A DNA stretch of 5,299 bases from Prevotellaceae bacterium (GCA_031255055.1 JAIRTG010000060.1:1-5299); one strand, 5' to 3'; counted from the stretch's first letter, positions 1-5,299 are shown. A program made the numbers and translations. The notes: generated by a model from the sequence alone, not told the origin.

Positions 1-33
1 TTAGTGATTTGCAAGTTCGCTATGTTTAACAAT

Positions 34-86
34 TAATCATTAATCGTTAATCACTAAACACTAATCACTAATCACTATTTAATCAC
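34..86. repeat. Heptamer tandem array, consensus TAATCAC
   Basis: Six consecutive 7-bp units fill 34-75: TAATCAT, TAATCGT, TAATCAC, TAAACAC, TAATCAC, TAATCAC. After a 4-base interruption (76-79) a seventh perfect TAATCAC sits at 80-86. Four of the seven units are perfect and the others differ by one or two bases. The period of seven is read directly from the sequence. No function is assigned. It could be replication-slippage satellite DNA or part of a dispersed intergenic repeat. Confidence 0.85.
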
Positions 87-94
87 TGTCTTAC

Positions 95-181
95 GGGGCG
101 TTGCGGGGCAGAGCCCCGCAGAGGGGGTAGCGGAAGACCGCCTACGGCGGGCTGGAGCGAGGGGGAGACTTCCCCCCCCCC
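95..181. repeat. GC-rich module with three hairpins and a C10 run
   Basis: Three inverted repeats lie side by side. Hairpin 1 has an 8-bp perfect stem (102-109 with 113-120, arm TGCGGGGC, loop AGA). Hairpin 2 has a 5-bp stem (138-142 with 146-150, CCGCC/GGCGG, loop TAC). Hairpin 3 has a 6-bp stem (161-166 with 171-176, GGGGGA/TCCCCC, loop GACT). The word GAGGGGG occurs on both sides of hairpin 2 (121-127 and 159-165), and the module ends in ten consecutive C (172-181). Hairpin 3 is followed by C rather than T, so it does not look like an intrinsic terminator. The compact hairpin layout and sharp composition change suggest a dispersed REP-like or miniature element, but a second copy is not visible in this window. 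Confidence 0.6.
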
Positions 182-186
182 TAAAA

Positions 187-210
187 TTTTCTTTCTCTTT
201 CTCTTTCTTC
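187..210. repeat. Polypyrimidine tract with perfect mirror repeat
   Basis: These 24 bases are all C or T. Bases 189-209 form a perfect mirror repeat centred on T199, in which the left half read backwards equals the right half on the same strand. Homopurine-homopyrimidine mirror repeats can form triplex (H-DNA) structures under negative supercoiling, although this one is short. It can equally be read as an imperfect CTCTTT-type hexamer repeat that arose by slippage. Confidence 0.7.
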
Positions 211-228
211 AAGGATGACCGCACGGAT

Positions 229-262
229 GTTGAGCGCTTGCTTTAAATTATCCGTATATTTG
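229..262 (+). promoter_or_regulatory. Candidate Bacteroidota promoter for ispE
   Basis: TATATTTG at 255-262 matches the Bacteroidota sigma-ABfr -7 consensus TAnnTTTG. The best -33 candidate is GTTG at 229-232, one mismatch from TTTG, with a 22-base gap that is slightly longer than usual. Transcription would begin at about 267-271 and give a leader of roughly 60 bases that contains the second 37-bp repeat copy. The equivalent site in that copy (292-299, AATATTTG) lacks the first T of the box and has no TTTG at the right distance, so it should be weaker. Confidence 0.45.
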
Positions 263-330
263 CCGGACTAAAAACGGAAATAAAATAGAAAAATATTTGC
301 CGGACTAAAAACGGAAATAAAATAGAAAAA
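257..330. repeat. Perfect 37-bp tandem duplication abutting the ispE start codon
   Basis: Bases 257-293 and 294-330 are identical over 37 bp. The identity includes TATTTGCCGG, the core CTAAAAACGG and the terminal TAGAAAAA. The match can be slid one base left (256 with 293) and fails on the other side. The second copy ends exactly at the base before the ATG at 331, so each copy supplies the A-rich, SD-less type of translation leader common in this phylum. Perfect identity suggests a recent duplication, or an assembly duplication, within the ispE 5' region. Confidence 0.95.
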
Positions 331-1149
331 ATGAAACTTTATCCGAATGCAAAGATTAATATCGGACTGAATGTTGTCGAAAAAAGACCTGATGGCTTGC
401 ATAATATCGAAACGGTTTTTTATCCGATAGCCCTTTTTGATGTGCTGCATGTCGAAAAATCGGATGGATGTACCGATGCTGTTTTTTCGCAGTCGGGTAT
501 TCCCGTACACGGAAATCCGGATGATAATCTGGTGATGAAAGCTTGTCGCCTGCTTGCTGGGATGTACGATGTTCCGCCTGTTGATATTTCGCTTGTGAAG
601 CAAATTCCACTCGGGGCGGGACTGGGCGGTGGCTCGTCTGATGCCGCTTTTATGCTGAAATGTCTTAACGAAATGTGTCGGCTGGGGCTTTCTGACGACG
701 AACTGATGGCTGTTGCTTCGCGTCTGGGCGCCGATTGTCCTTTTTTTATCAAAAATAAAGCGGTATTCGCCGAAGGTGTCGGCAATGAATTTACGGACAT
801 CACCCTCTCTCTGAAAAACTATTATTGGCTGTTGATAAAACCTGATATTCATGTTGCGACCGTCGAAGCCTATTCGCTGGTGAAGGCGCAAAAACCGACG
901 TATCCTTTGCTGGATGCGATTCGACAGCCTGTCGAAGAGTGGAAACGGCTGATAAAAAACGATTTTGAAATATCGGTATTTTCAACATATCCGCGTGTCG
1001 GGGAAATAAAAAATGCGCTGTACGATTTGGGGGCGCCGTATGCTTCTATGTCGGGTTCGGGGTCTGCTGTTTTCGGCCTGTTTGATACCCTGCCTGAGAT
1101 GGATAACCTGTTTCAAGATTGTTTTGCTGCTTGCGGCAGGTTCGATTGA
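331..1149 (+). CDS. ispE: 4-diphosphocytidyl-2-C-methyl-D-erythritol kinase (IspE)
   Basis: This is a cytosolic GHMP-family kinase that phosphorylates CDP-methylerythritol with ATP in the MEP pathway to IPP and DMAPP. At 272 aa it is near full length for the family, which is about 280 aa. The N-terminal YPNAKINIGL (4-13) carries the conserved Lys8, and DGLHNIET (21-28) contributes the substrate-contacting His24. The glycine-rich ATP loop PLGAGLGGGSSDAA spans 93-106. GADCPFF (133-139) carries the catalytic Asp135, and the C-terminal GHMP motif MSGSGSAVFG is at 240-249. All key residues are present and the frame is unbroken. The ATG at 331 is chosen because it gives the expected family N terminus, and the in-frame stop TAG at 286-288 limits any extension. 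There is no Shine-Dalgarno site and the leader is A-rich. The gene appears monocistronic, since 193 bp and a new promoter precede the next gene. Confidence 0.96.
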   Translation: MKLYPNAKINIGLNVVEKRPDGLHNIETVFYPIALFDVLHVEKSDGCTDAVFSQSGIPVHGNPDDNLVMKACRLLAGMYDVPPVDISLVKQIPLGAGLGGGSSDAAFMLKCLNEMCRLGLSDDELMAVASRLGADCPFFIKNKAVFAEGVGNEFTDITLSLKNYYWLLIKPDIHVATVEAYSLVKAQKPTYPLLDAIRQPVEEWKRLIKNDFEISVFSTYPRVGEIKNALYDLGAPYASMSGSGSAVFGLFDTLPEMDNLFQDCFAACGRFD

Positions 1150-1223
1150 ACAACGGATAGGGCGGAATGATGCGGACAATATCCCCCCGCTTAAACGCTG
1201 TGAAATGTGAAAATAATGGCTTT

Positions 1224-1257
1224 TCTGATGGAGAAAATTAAAATTCAATTACTTTTG
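1224..1257 (+). promoter_or_regulatory. Bacteroidota-type promoter for the downstream gene run
   Basis: TACTTTTG at 1250-1257 is a perfect match to the -7 box TAnnTTTG. TCTG at 1224-1227 is a one-mismatch -33 box, with a gap of 22 bases. Initiation would fall near 1262-1266, giving an AT-rich leader of about 80 bases before the transporter ATG at 1343. That leader contains a weak inverted repeat (TTCGG 1272-1276 with CCGAA 1294-1298, 17-base loop) of doubtful meaning. No convincing terminator for ispE is seen between 1150 and 1223. Confidence 0.5.
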
Positions 1258-1342
1258 TAGGGTTTTTGATTTTCGGCAATAACTGATTTTTTACCGAATA
1301 TATAAATTGTTCATCTTGAAATTTATTTAAATTATAATTGTT

Positions 1343-2740
1343 ATGAAAGAAAAAATTGCATCTACGATGCGCGATTCGCTTGTTTTGCGTTGGACAGCCC
1401 TGATTTTGCTGGCAAGCATGATGTTTTTTGCTTATATGTTTGTCGATGTGCTGTCGCCTTTGAAGTCGATGCTCGAATCGGAGCTTAATTGGAGTTCGGG
1501 TATTTTCGGAACGGTGACAGGTGCGGAGTACTTCTTGAATGTGTTCGCTTTGTTTCTGATTTTTGCGGGAATTATTCTGGATAAAATGGGGGTGCGCTTC
1601 ACGGCTATTTTATCGGCAGTTGTGATGATTGTCGGTGCAAGTCTTAAATACTATGCGGTGAGTGCGGCTTTTGCAGGTAGCGGCATCGCATCTTTTCTCA
1701 ATTCTTTCATTCCGTCTTTCCCCGCATCGGCAAAGTTGGCAGGTGTCGGTTTTGCAATTTTCGGTTGCGGCGTCGAAATGGCGGGCGTAACCGTTTCTAA
1801 AGGTATCGTCAAATGGTTCAAAGGAAAGGAACTGGCTTTGGCAATGGGTATCGAAATGGCGATAGCTCGCTTGGGTGTGTTTGCCGTCTTCCGTTTGTCG
1901 CCCCGTATTGCAGCGTCGTATGAGTCGATCAGCGCCCCTGTGTTGTTTTGCTTGATACTGTTGCTGATTGGCGGTATTGCTATTCTTGCGTATGCGGTGA
2001 TGGACCGAAAACTGGATATACAGGCCGGCGAACAAAACGAAGAACCCGAAGAGCCGTTCAAAGTTAGCGATATTTTGATTCTGCTGAAGAGCAAAGTTTT
2101 CTTAATCGTGGCGGGTTTGTGCGTGCTTTATTATTCGGCTATTTTTCCGTTCCAAAAGTTTGCCGCCAATATGCTGGAGCACCGTTTGAGCATATCGAGT
2201 ACCGAAGCGAGCGATATTTTTTCGTGGTTCCCGATTGGTGCGATGGTACTTACGCCGGTTCTGGGCGCGTTTTTAGACAATAAAGGCAAAGGTGCAACGA
2301 TGCTGATTCTCGGCGCGATTCTGATGTGCGCATGTCACGTTGTTTTTGCACTCGTTCCCGCTGACGCATTTAAGCCGTTAGTTGCATATTCGGCCATCAT
2401 CCTTTTGGGCGTAAGCTTTTCACTTGTGCCTGCCGCTCTGTGGCCTTCGGTGCCGAAACTGGTCGAAAACCGGTACTTAGGCTCTGCCTATTCGGTTATT
2501 TTCTGGATACAAAACCTGGGCTTATGGGCTTTTCCGTTGCTGATAGGTATTGTGTTAGACAAAGTGAATCCGGGCGTCAGCGAAACAATCGCCGCAGGAG
2601 GAAGCGCTGTGTACAACTATACTGTTCCGATGCTGATTTTTGCAAGTCTTGGCATTCTGGCATTCCTGTTGGGATTGTGGCTGAAAGTCGAGGACAGGAA
2701 CAAAGGCTACGGTCTGGAACAGCCCAATATTAAAAAATAA
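1343..2740 (+). CDS. Major facilitator superfamily transporter, MFSD1-like
   Basis: This is a 465-aa inner-membrane transporter with about 12 hydrophobic segments, six on each side of a charged, Glu-rich central loop (about 221-245). MFS motif A is at 76-85 (GIILDKMGVR) and recurs degenerately in the second half at 308-315 (GAFLDNKG). Several stretches match what I recall of eukaryotic MFSD1: GCGVE (141-145), WFKGKEL (158-164), ARLG with Arg176 (175-178), YYSAIFPF (263-270), LLGVSFSLVPAALWP (354-368), LGSAY (379-383) and QNLG (390-393). Mammalian MFSD1 is a lysosomal dipeptide uniporter, so a peptide substrate is possible, but the substrate here is not determined. NarK-like nitrate/nitrite porter or general MFS labels are the likely automatic annotations. 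The gene leads a run of closely spaced + strand genes, with 17 bp to the next. The ATG at 1343 follows an AT-rich leader without a clear SD site. Confidence 0.9.
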   Translation: MKEKIASTMRDSLVLRWTALILLASMMFFAYMFVDVLSPLKSMLESELNWSSGIFGTVTGAEYFLNVFALFLIFAGIILDKMGVRFTAILSAVVMIVGASLKYYAVSAAFAGSGIASFLNSFIPSFPASAKLAGVGFAIFGCGVEMAGVTVSKGIVKWFKGKELALAMGIEMAIARLGVFAVFRLSPRIAASYESISAPVLFCLILLLIGGIAILAYAVMDRKLDIQAGEQNEEPEEPFKVSDILILLKSKVFLIVAGLCVLYYSAIFPFQKFAANMLEHRLSISSTEASDIFSWFPIGAMVLTPVLGAFLDNKGKGATMLILGAILMCACHVVFALVPADAFKPLVAYSAIILLGVSFSLVPAALWPSVPKLVENRYLGSAYSVIFWIQNLGLWAFPLLIGIVLDKVNPGVSETIAAGGSAVYNYTVPMLIFASLGILAFLLGLWLKVEDRNKGYGLEQPNIKK

Positions 2741-2757
2741 ACTACCGAATCAACATA

Positions 2758-3264
2758 ATGGGAAACTTATATTTGAAATCCGTATTGCGCAGCGGACTGA
2801 TACTCGGTGGGGTATTTTCGCTGCACTTTTTATGTTCTACGGCACACAATATCCTGTTTTCAATTTTGACATACGCAGCAATCGGATTTATCATCGTCAT
2901 GTCATACCGGTTGCCTGTGTCCTTCCGTGATAATGAGAACGAAGGAGTTATCTCTTTCGGCGCAGCGTTTTTATACGTGTTGCTGTCTTTTTTCATTGCT
3001 TCTTTCATCTCGTTTGTCATCAAAGTCCTGTTCTTTTCGGTTGTCAATCCCGATTATTTGCTCTTGCAGCAATCGCAGGTGTTCGACACTATCGAGGCTA
3101 TGAAAATATCTTTCGATGAAGAGCAATACAGGGTGCTGGAAAATATGTTTCAACCGGTTGTTTATGCTTCTTATTTCTTTATAATGAACATGTTTTTTGC
3201 CGTGATATTCGGGTTGATTATTGCTACGTTTGTTAAAAAAGAGAAGAGTATTTTCGACAATTAA
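2758..3264 (+). CDS. DUF4199-like four-helix membrane protein
   Basis: This is a 168-aa integral inner-membrane protein of unknown function. Hydrophobic segments lie at about 8-27, 31-49, 65-95 and 133-159. A soluble stretch of about 35 residues (97-131) sits between the last two, and the C terminus is lysine-rich (FVKKEK, 158-163). ISFGAAF (65-71), VNPDYL (96-101) and the closing GLIIATFVKK (152-161) fit the Bacteroidota DUF4199 family as I know it. So does the position directly before a family 2 glycosyltransferase, a pairing frequent in this phylum. It starts 17 bp after the transporter stop and ends 12 bp before the glycosyltransferase, so cotranscription is likely. A role as a partner or membrane scaffold of the glycosyltransferase is inference from that pairing alone. 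Confidence 0.8.
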   Translation: MGNLYLKSVLRSGLILGGVFSLHFLCSTAHNILFSILTYAAIGFIIVMSYRLPVSFRDNENEGVISFGAAFLYVLLSFFIASFISFVIKVLFFSVVNPDYLLLQQSQVFDTIEAMKISFDEEQYRVLENMFQPVVYASYFFIMNMFFAVIFGLIIATFVKKEKSIFDN

Positions 3265-3276
3265 AAAGATGTATTT

Positions 3277-4227
3277 ATGGATATTTCGGTCGTAATTCCG
3301 CTTTATAACGAAGAAAAATCGCTGTCCAAACTTTTTGCATGGGTACAAAAAGTGATGGCTGAAAATGACTTCTCTTATGAAGTTATTTTTGTCGATGACG
3401 GAAGTACCGATAATTCATGGCATGTAATTGAAGAATTGAAAAAGCGGTCGGATACCGTCAGGGCTGTCAAGTTCAGGCACAATTACGGCAAATCGCCTGC
3501 CTTGTACTGCGGTTTCGGAGCGGCGCAAGGCGATGTGGTGATTACAATGGATGCCGATTTGCAGGACAGTCCTGATGAAATCCCCGAATTATACCGCATG
3601 ATTAAAGAAGACGGATACGATTTGGTGTCGGGATGGAAAAAGAAGCGCCATGACGCCAAACTGTCGAAAAATCTGCCTTCAAAACTCTACAACGCGACGG
3701 CGCGTAAGGTGACAGGCCTGAAACTGCACGACATGAACAGCGGATTGAAATCGTATCGCCTCGAGGTGGTGAAAAACATCGAAGTTTACGGCGAAATGCA
3801 CCGCTACATCCCCTATCTGGCCAAAAATGCGGGATTTACAAAAATAGGAGAGAAAGTGATCGAACACCGAAAACGTGAATTCGGCAAAACAAAGTTCGGT
3901 ATGAATCGCTTTGTTAACGGCTATCTGGATTTGATGACGGTGTGGTTTTTAGCGAAATTCGGGAAAAAGCCGATGCACCTTTTCGGATTATACGGGAGTT
4001 TGGTGTTTTTATTCGGTTTTGTATCTATTGTGATTGTGGGCGTCAAAAAACTGGTGGCGCTTTACTCGCATGTGCGTGCTCCGCTCGTAACGGACAGTCC
4101 TTATTTCTATCTGGCAATACTGGCAATGATTTTAGGTACGCAGTTGTTTTTAGCGGGGTTTATCGGAGAACTAATCACAAGAAATTCGACCGAAAGAAAT
4201 AATTACCAGATTGAAAAAGAACTGTAA
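3277..4227 (+). CDS. Membrane-anchored family 2 glycosyltransferase (DPM1/GtrB-like)
   Basis: This enzyme probably transfers a sugar from a nucleotide donor to polyprenyl phosphate on the cytoplasmic face of the inner membrane. The GT-A fold starts at residue 1 (ISVVIPLYNEE, 3-13). It shows DDGSTD (40-45) for nucleotide binding, then the metal-binding DAD (92-94) within MDADLQDSPDEIP, and EMHRYIP (173-179). REFGKTKFG (200-208) corresponds to the conserved basic, Gly-rich segment of the DPM1/GtrB group. Two C-terminal membrane helices at about 235-257 and 276-300 match GtrB-type architecture. At 316 aa it has family-typical length. No key residue is missing. The sugar (mannose, glucose or a modified sugar such as aminoarabinose) cannot be decided from sequence. 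The start gives the exact beta-strand beginning of the domain, and an ATG at 3269 is out of frame. The preceding DUF4199-like gene is its probable partner. Confidence 0.93.
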   Translation: MDISVVIPLYNEEKSLSKLFAWVQKVMAENDFSYEVIFVDDGSTDNSWHVIEELKKRSDTVRAVKFRHNYGKSPALYCGFGAAQGDVVITMDADLQDSPDEIPELYRMIKEDGYDLVSGWKKKRHDAKLSKNLPSKLYNATARKVTGLKLHDMNSGLKSYRLEVVKNIEVYGEMHRYIPYLAKNAGFTKIGEKVIEHRKREFGKTKFGMNRFVNGYLDLMTVWFLAKFGKKPMHLFGLYGSLVFLFGFVSIVIVGVKKLVALYSHVRAPLVTDSPYFYLAILAMILGTQLFLAGFIGELITRNSTERNNYQIEKEL

Positions 4228-4241
4228 ATATCAAAGGTGAG

Positions 4242-4754
4242 ATGATTGAGATACTCAAAATACTTATTCCCTCGTCGCTTGTATTGGCCACAGCCTATTT
4301 GTTGATCGACAAATTGTTGAATAACGAAAATGAGCGGCGTGCTTTTGAATTGAAAAAAGATAGTCTCAAGCAATTGACTCCGGTAAGATTGAGGGCCTAC
4401 GAACGATTGATTTTAGTGCTTGAAAGGACGGTTCCGGGCAATCTGTTGTTGCAGGTGTCGAGTACAAATAAAAACTGTATGCAACTGCACGGCGAACTGC
4501 TGAACACGATTCGTTCGGAGTTTTCGCACAATGTTTCGCAACAGATATATGTGAGCGACGACGCCTGGAGCGCCGTAAAAGCAGCGCAGGAAAATCTGAT
4601 AAAATTACTGAATATGTGTGCTTCGCAATGTCAATCGGATGAGGATTCGGCAAAGCTGGTGGAGTATTTTATCAATGCTTACGCCTCTCTCGACGAAACT
4701 TCGACCGATATTGCGATAGCTATTTTGAAAAAAGAAGTCAGGACGTTCTTTTAA
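4242..4754 (+). CDS. Conserved Bacteroidota single-pass membrane protein, probably DUF7935
   Basis: This 170-aa protein has one N-terminal membrane segment (about 5-25) and a largely helical soluble part that is probably cytoplasmic. Residues 27-65 are highly charged and look like a long helix or coiled coil. Two stretches resemble a conserved family I recall from Bacteroidota: PVRLRAYERLILVLER (47-62), and EFSHNVSQQIYVSDDAW (93-109). I assign DUF7935 from memory and with reserve. No catalytic motif is visible and no function is known to me. The gene lies 14 bp after the glycosyltransferase and 20 bp before the lipoprotein gene, so it belongs to the same run. AAGGTG at 4234-4239 resembles a Shine-Dalgarno site but ends only two bases before the ATG, closer than is usual for a working site. 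Confidence 0.75.
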   Translation: MIEILKILIPSSLVLATAYLLIDKLLNNENERRAFELKKDSLKQLTPVRLRAYERLILVLERTVPGNLLLQVSSTNKNCMQLHGELLNTIRSEFSHNVSQQIYVSDDAWSAVKAAQENLIKLLNMCASQCQSDEDSAKLVEYFINAYASLDETSTDIAIAILKKEVRTFF

Positions 4755-4774
4755 TAAAGAATCATATAGAGCGG

Positions 4775-5275
4775 ATGTTAAAAATAAGAATCACGATAAT
4801 AATTGCTTTTTTTATCGGCCTGTTTATTTCATGCGGCAGCGACGATACTTGTCGTCAAAACATGTACGTCGCGATGCGAGTCAGGTTCTATCAGCAGACA
4901 ACTGATAGCGAAACGGGCGCTGTCGGAACAGGTACGCTCACACTCGACAGTCTGACGGTGAAAGGTGTCGGAGTGGACTCCGTGTTGATAAACAATCAAA
5001 AAAAGAGAAGCGATGTGAATGTTTTCCTGAAAAGATTTAAAAACGAAACGCTTTACGTTTTTACTTTTAATGATATAAATGATACACTGACGATATTGCA
5101 TCAAAACGAAGAAGAACTTTTGTCTTTTGAATGTGGTTATCTGACAACATATACGCTCGATACGGTGTATCATACCACTCATTATATTGATTCCATTGCC
5201 ATAAAAAGCCGGACGGTAAACGCGACATCAAATGAAGAAAATCTGTCGATATATAAATATATTACTGCTGAATAG
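4775..5275 (+). CDS. DUF6452-like putative lipoprotein
   Basis: This is a 166-aa exported protein. A basic start and hydrophobic segment (about 3-19) lead to Cys20 in LFISCGSDD. The lipobox is degenerate because -3 is Phe, but Ser at -1 and Cys at +1 fit lipidation. The acidic residues just after Cys20 (GSDD) resemble the signal that sends some Bacteroidota lipoproteins to the outer-membrane surface. The mature part is predicted to be mostly beta strands. RVRFYQ (35-40), SFECG with Cys120 (117-121), and a C-terminal strand series ending NLSIYKY fit the DUF6452 family, as does a second cysteine shortly after the lipid site (Cys26). Family function is unknown. DUF6452 genes commonly precede DUF6048 genes, and such a start is visible inside the 3' end of this gene. 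The ATG at 4775 is chosen because it directly precedes the signal sequence. Confidence 0.78.
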   Translation: MLKIRITIIIAFFIGLFISCGSDDTCRQNMYVAMRVRFYQQTTDSETGAVGTGTLTLDSLTVKGVGVDSVLINNQKKRSDVNVFLKRFKNETLYVFTFNDINDTLTILHQNEEELLSFECGYLTTYTLDTVYHTTHYIDSIAIKSRTVNATSNEENLSIYKYITAE

Positions 5276-5299
5276 CGTTTTTTTCTCGTTGTGCGGTTC
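5232..5299 (+). CDS. 5' end of a secreted protein gene, probably DUF6048 (cut by window end)
   Basis: An open frame begins at the ATG at 5232 and runs off the window, giving 22 complete codons. The translation MKKICRYINILLLNSVFFSL has a basic start (MKK) and a hydrophobic core ending near Cys21, which is a typical signal peptide. It overlaps the last 44 bases of the upstream lipoprotein gene in another frame, which suggests coupled translation. The family call DUF6048 (predicted outer-membrane beta-barrel proteins of unknown function) rests on the known DUF6452-DUF6048 gene order, because too little of this protein is visible to recognise it. A start beyond the window cannot be excluded. Confidence 0.6.
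   Translation, partial: MKKICRYINILLLNSVFFSLCG

Larger units (their letters stand above)
1..330. other. Gene-free, repeat-dense region upstream of ispE
   Basis: No convincing gene lies here. All forward frames are closed by stops within the first 36 bases, so at most a few C-terminal codons of an upstream gene could be present. From left to right the region holds a heptamer array, a GC-rich three-hairpin module, a run of ten C, a pyrimidine tract and a 37-bp tandem duplication. Base composition changes abruptly, from AT-rich (1-90) to very GC-rich (94-181) and back to AT-rich (182-330), so the region looks assembled from separate parts. The first nine bases (TTAGTGATT) are the reverse complement of AATCACTAA, which occurs at 49-57 and 63-71. 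Confidence 0.8.

Noticed and set aside
1..36. Possible C-terminal codons of an upstream + strand gene (frame 1 to TAA at 34-36, or frame 3 to TAA at 27-29)
   Set aside because: Eight to eleven residues cannot be told from chance, and neither tail is recognisable.
34..86. The heptamer array as a CRISPR array or attachment site
   Set aside because: Units are 7 bp with no spacers, and no cas, integrase or tRNA gene is present in the window.
161..190. Hairpin 3 as an intrinsic terminator of an upstream gene
   Set aside because: The stem is followed by C residues and TAAAA rather than a T-run, so the termination pattern is absent on the + strand.
268..891. A 207-codon open frame on the minus strand, antisense to ispE
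   Set aside because: It lies almost wholly over a clear IspE coding region, has a low-complexity basic composition with no recognisable domain, and runs through the tandem repeat. It is a shadow of the codon pattern of ispE.
1272..1298. Inverted repeat TTCGG/CCGAA in the transporter leader as a riboswitch or attenuator
   Set aside because: A 5-bp stem with a 17-base loop is too weak and no known riboswitch features are seen.
1610..2094. Two overlapping minus-strand open frames (141 and 147 codons) inside the transporter gene
   Set aside because: Both lie wholly within the transporter, overlap each other, and show Gln/Arg/His-rich or Ser/Pro/Ile-rich sequence with no domain or start context.
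4834..4860. Cys20 and Cys26 in the lipoprotein as a metal or redox CxnC motif
   Set aside because: Cys20 is better explained as the lipidation site, which would make it unavailable for redox or metal binding.

Overview
The window looks like a chromosomal segment from a member of the Bacteroidota, most likely order Bacteroidales. The evidence is the protein set: IspE, a DUF4199-type membrane protein next to a DPM1/GtrB-like glycosyltransferase, and a DUF6452-type lipoprotein overlapping a DUF6048-like start. Two TAnnTTTG boxes of the Bacteroidota -7 type and the general lack of strong Shine-Dalgarno sites agree with this. The genus cannot be read from the sequence. All convincing genes are on the + strand.

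Bases 1-330 hold no gene but are dense in structure. There is an array of seven heptamers (consensus TAATCAC, 34-86), a GC-rich module with three hairpins that ends in ten C (95-181), a pure pyrimidine tract with a 21-nt perfect mirror repeat (187-210), and a perfect 37-bp tandem duplication that ends at the base before the ispE start codon (257-330). The 5' side of the duplication carries a plausible -7 box.

ispE (331-1149) is an intact kinase of the MEP isoprenoid pathway. A 193-bp gap with a good Bacteroidota-type promoter (near 1224-1257) separates it from a tightly packed run of six genes with gaps of 12-20 bp and one 44-bp overlap. In order these are a 12-TM MFS transporter that resembles eukaryotic MFSD1 at several signature stretches, a four-helix DUF4199-like membrane protein, a membrane-anchored family 2 glycosyltransferase, a single-pass conserved protein (probably DUF7935), a DUF6452-like lipoprotein, and the first 22 codons of a secreted protein that is probably DUF6048.

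As a working picture, IspE supplies precursors for polyprenyl phosphate. The glycosyltransferase probably loads a sugar onto such a lipid at the inner membrane, and its neighbours are inner-membrane or envelope proteins of unknown role. That link is inference from families and gene order. I see no RNA gene, CRISPR array, insertion sequence or defence system. No clearly new system stands out. The most interesting leads are the repeat-dense ispE leader, the MFSD1-like transporter, and the uncharacterised envelope gene group at the 3' end.
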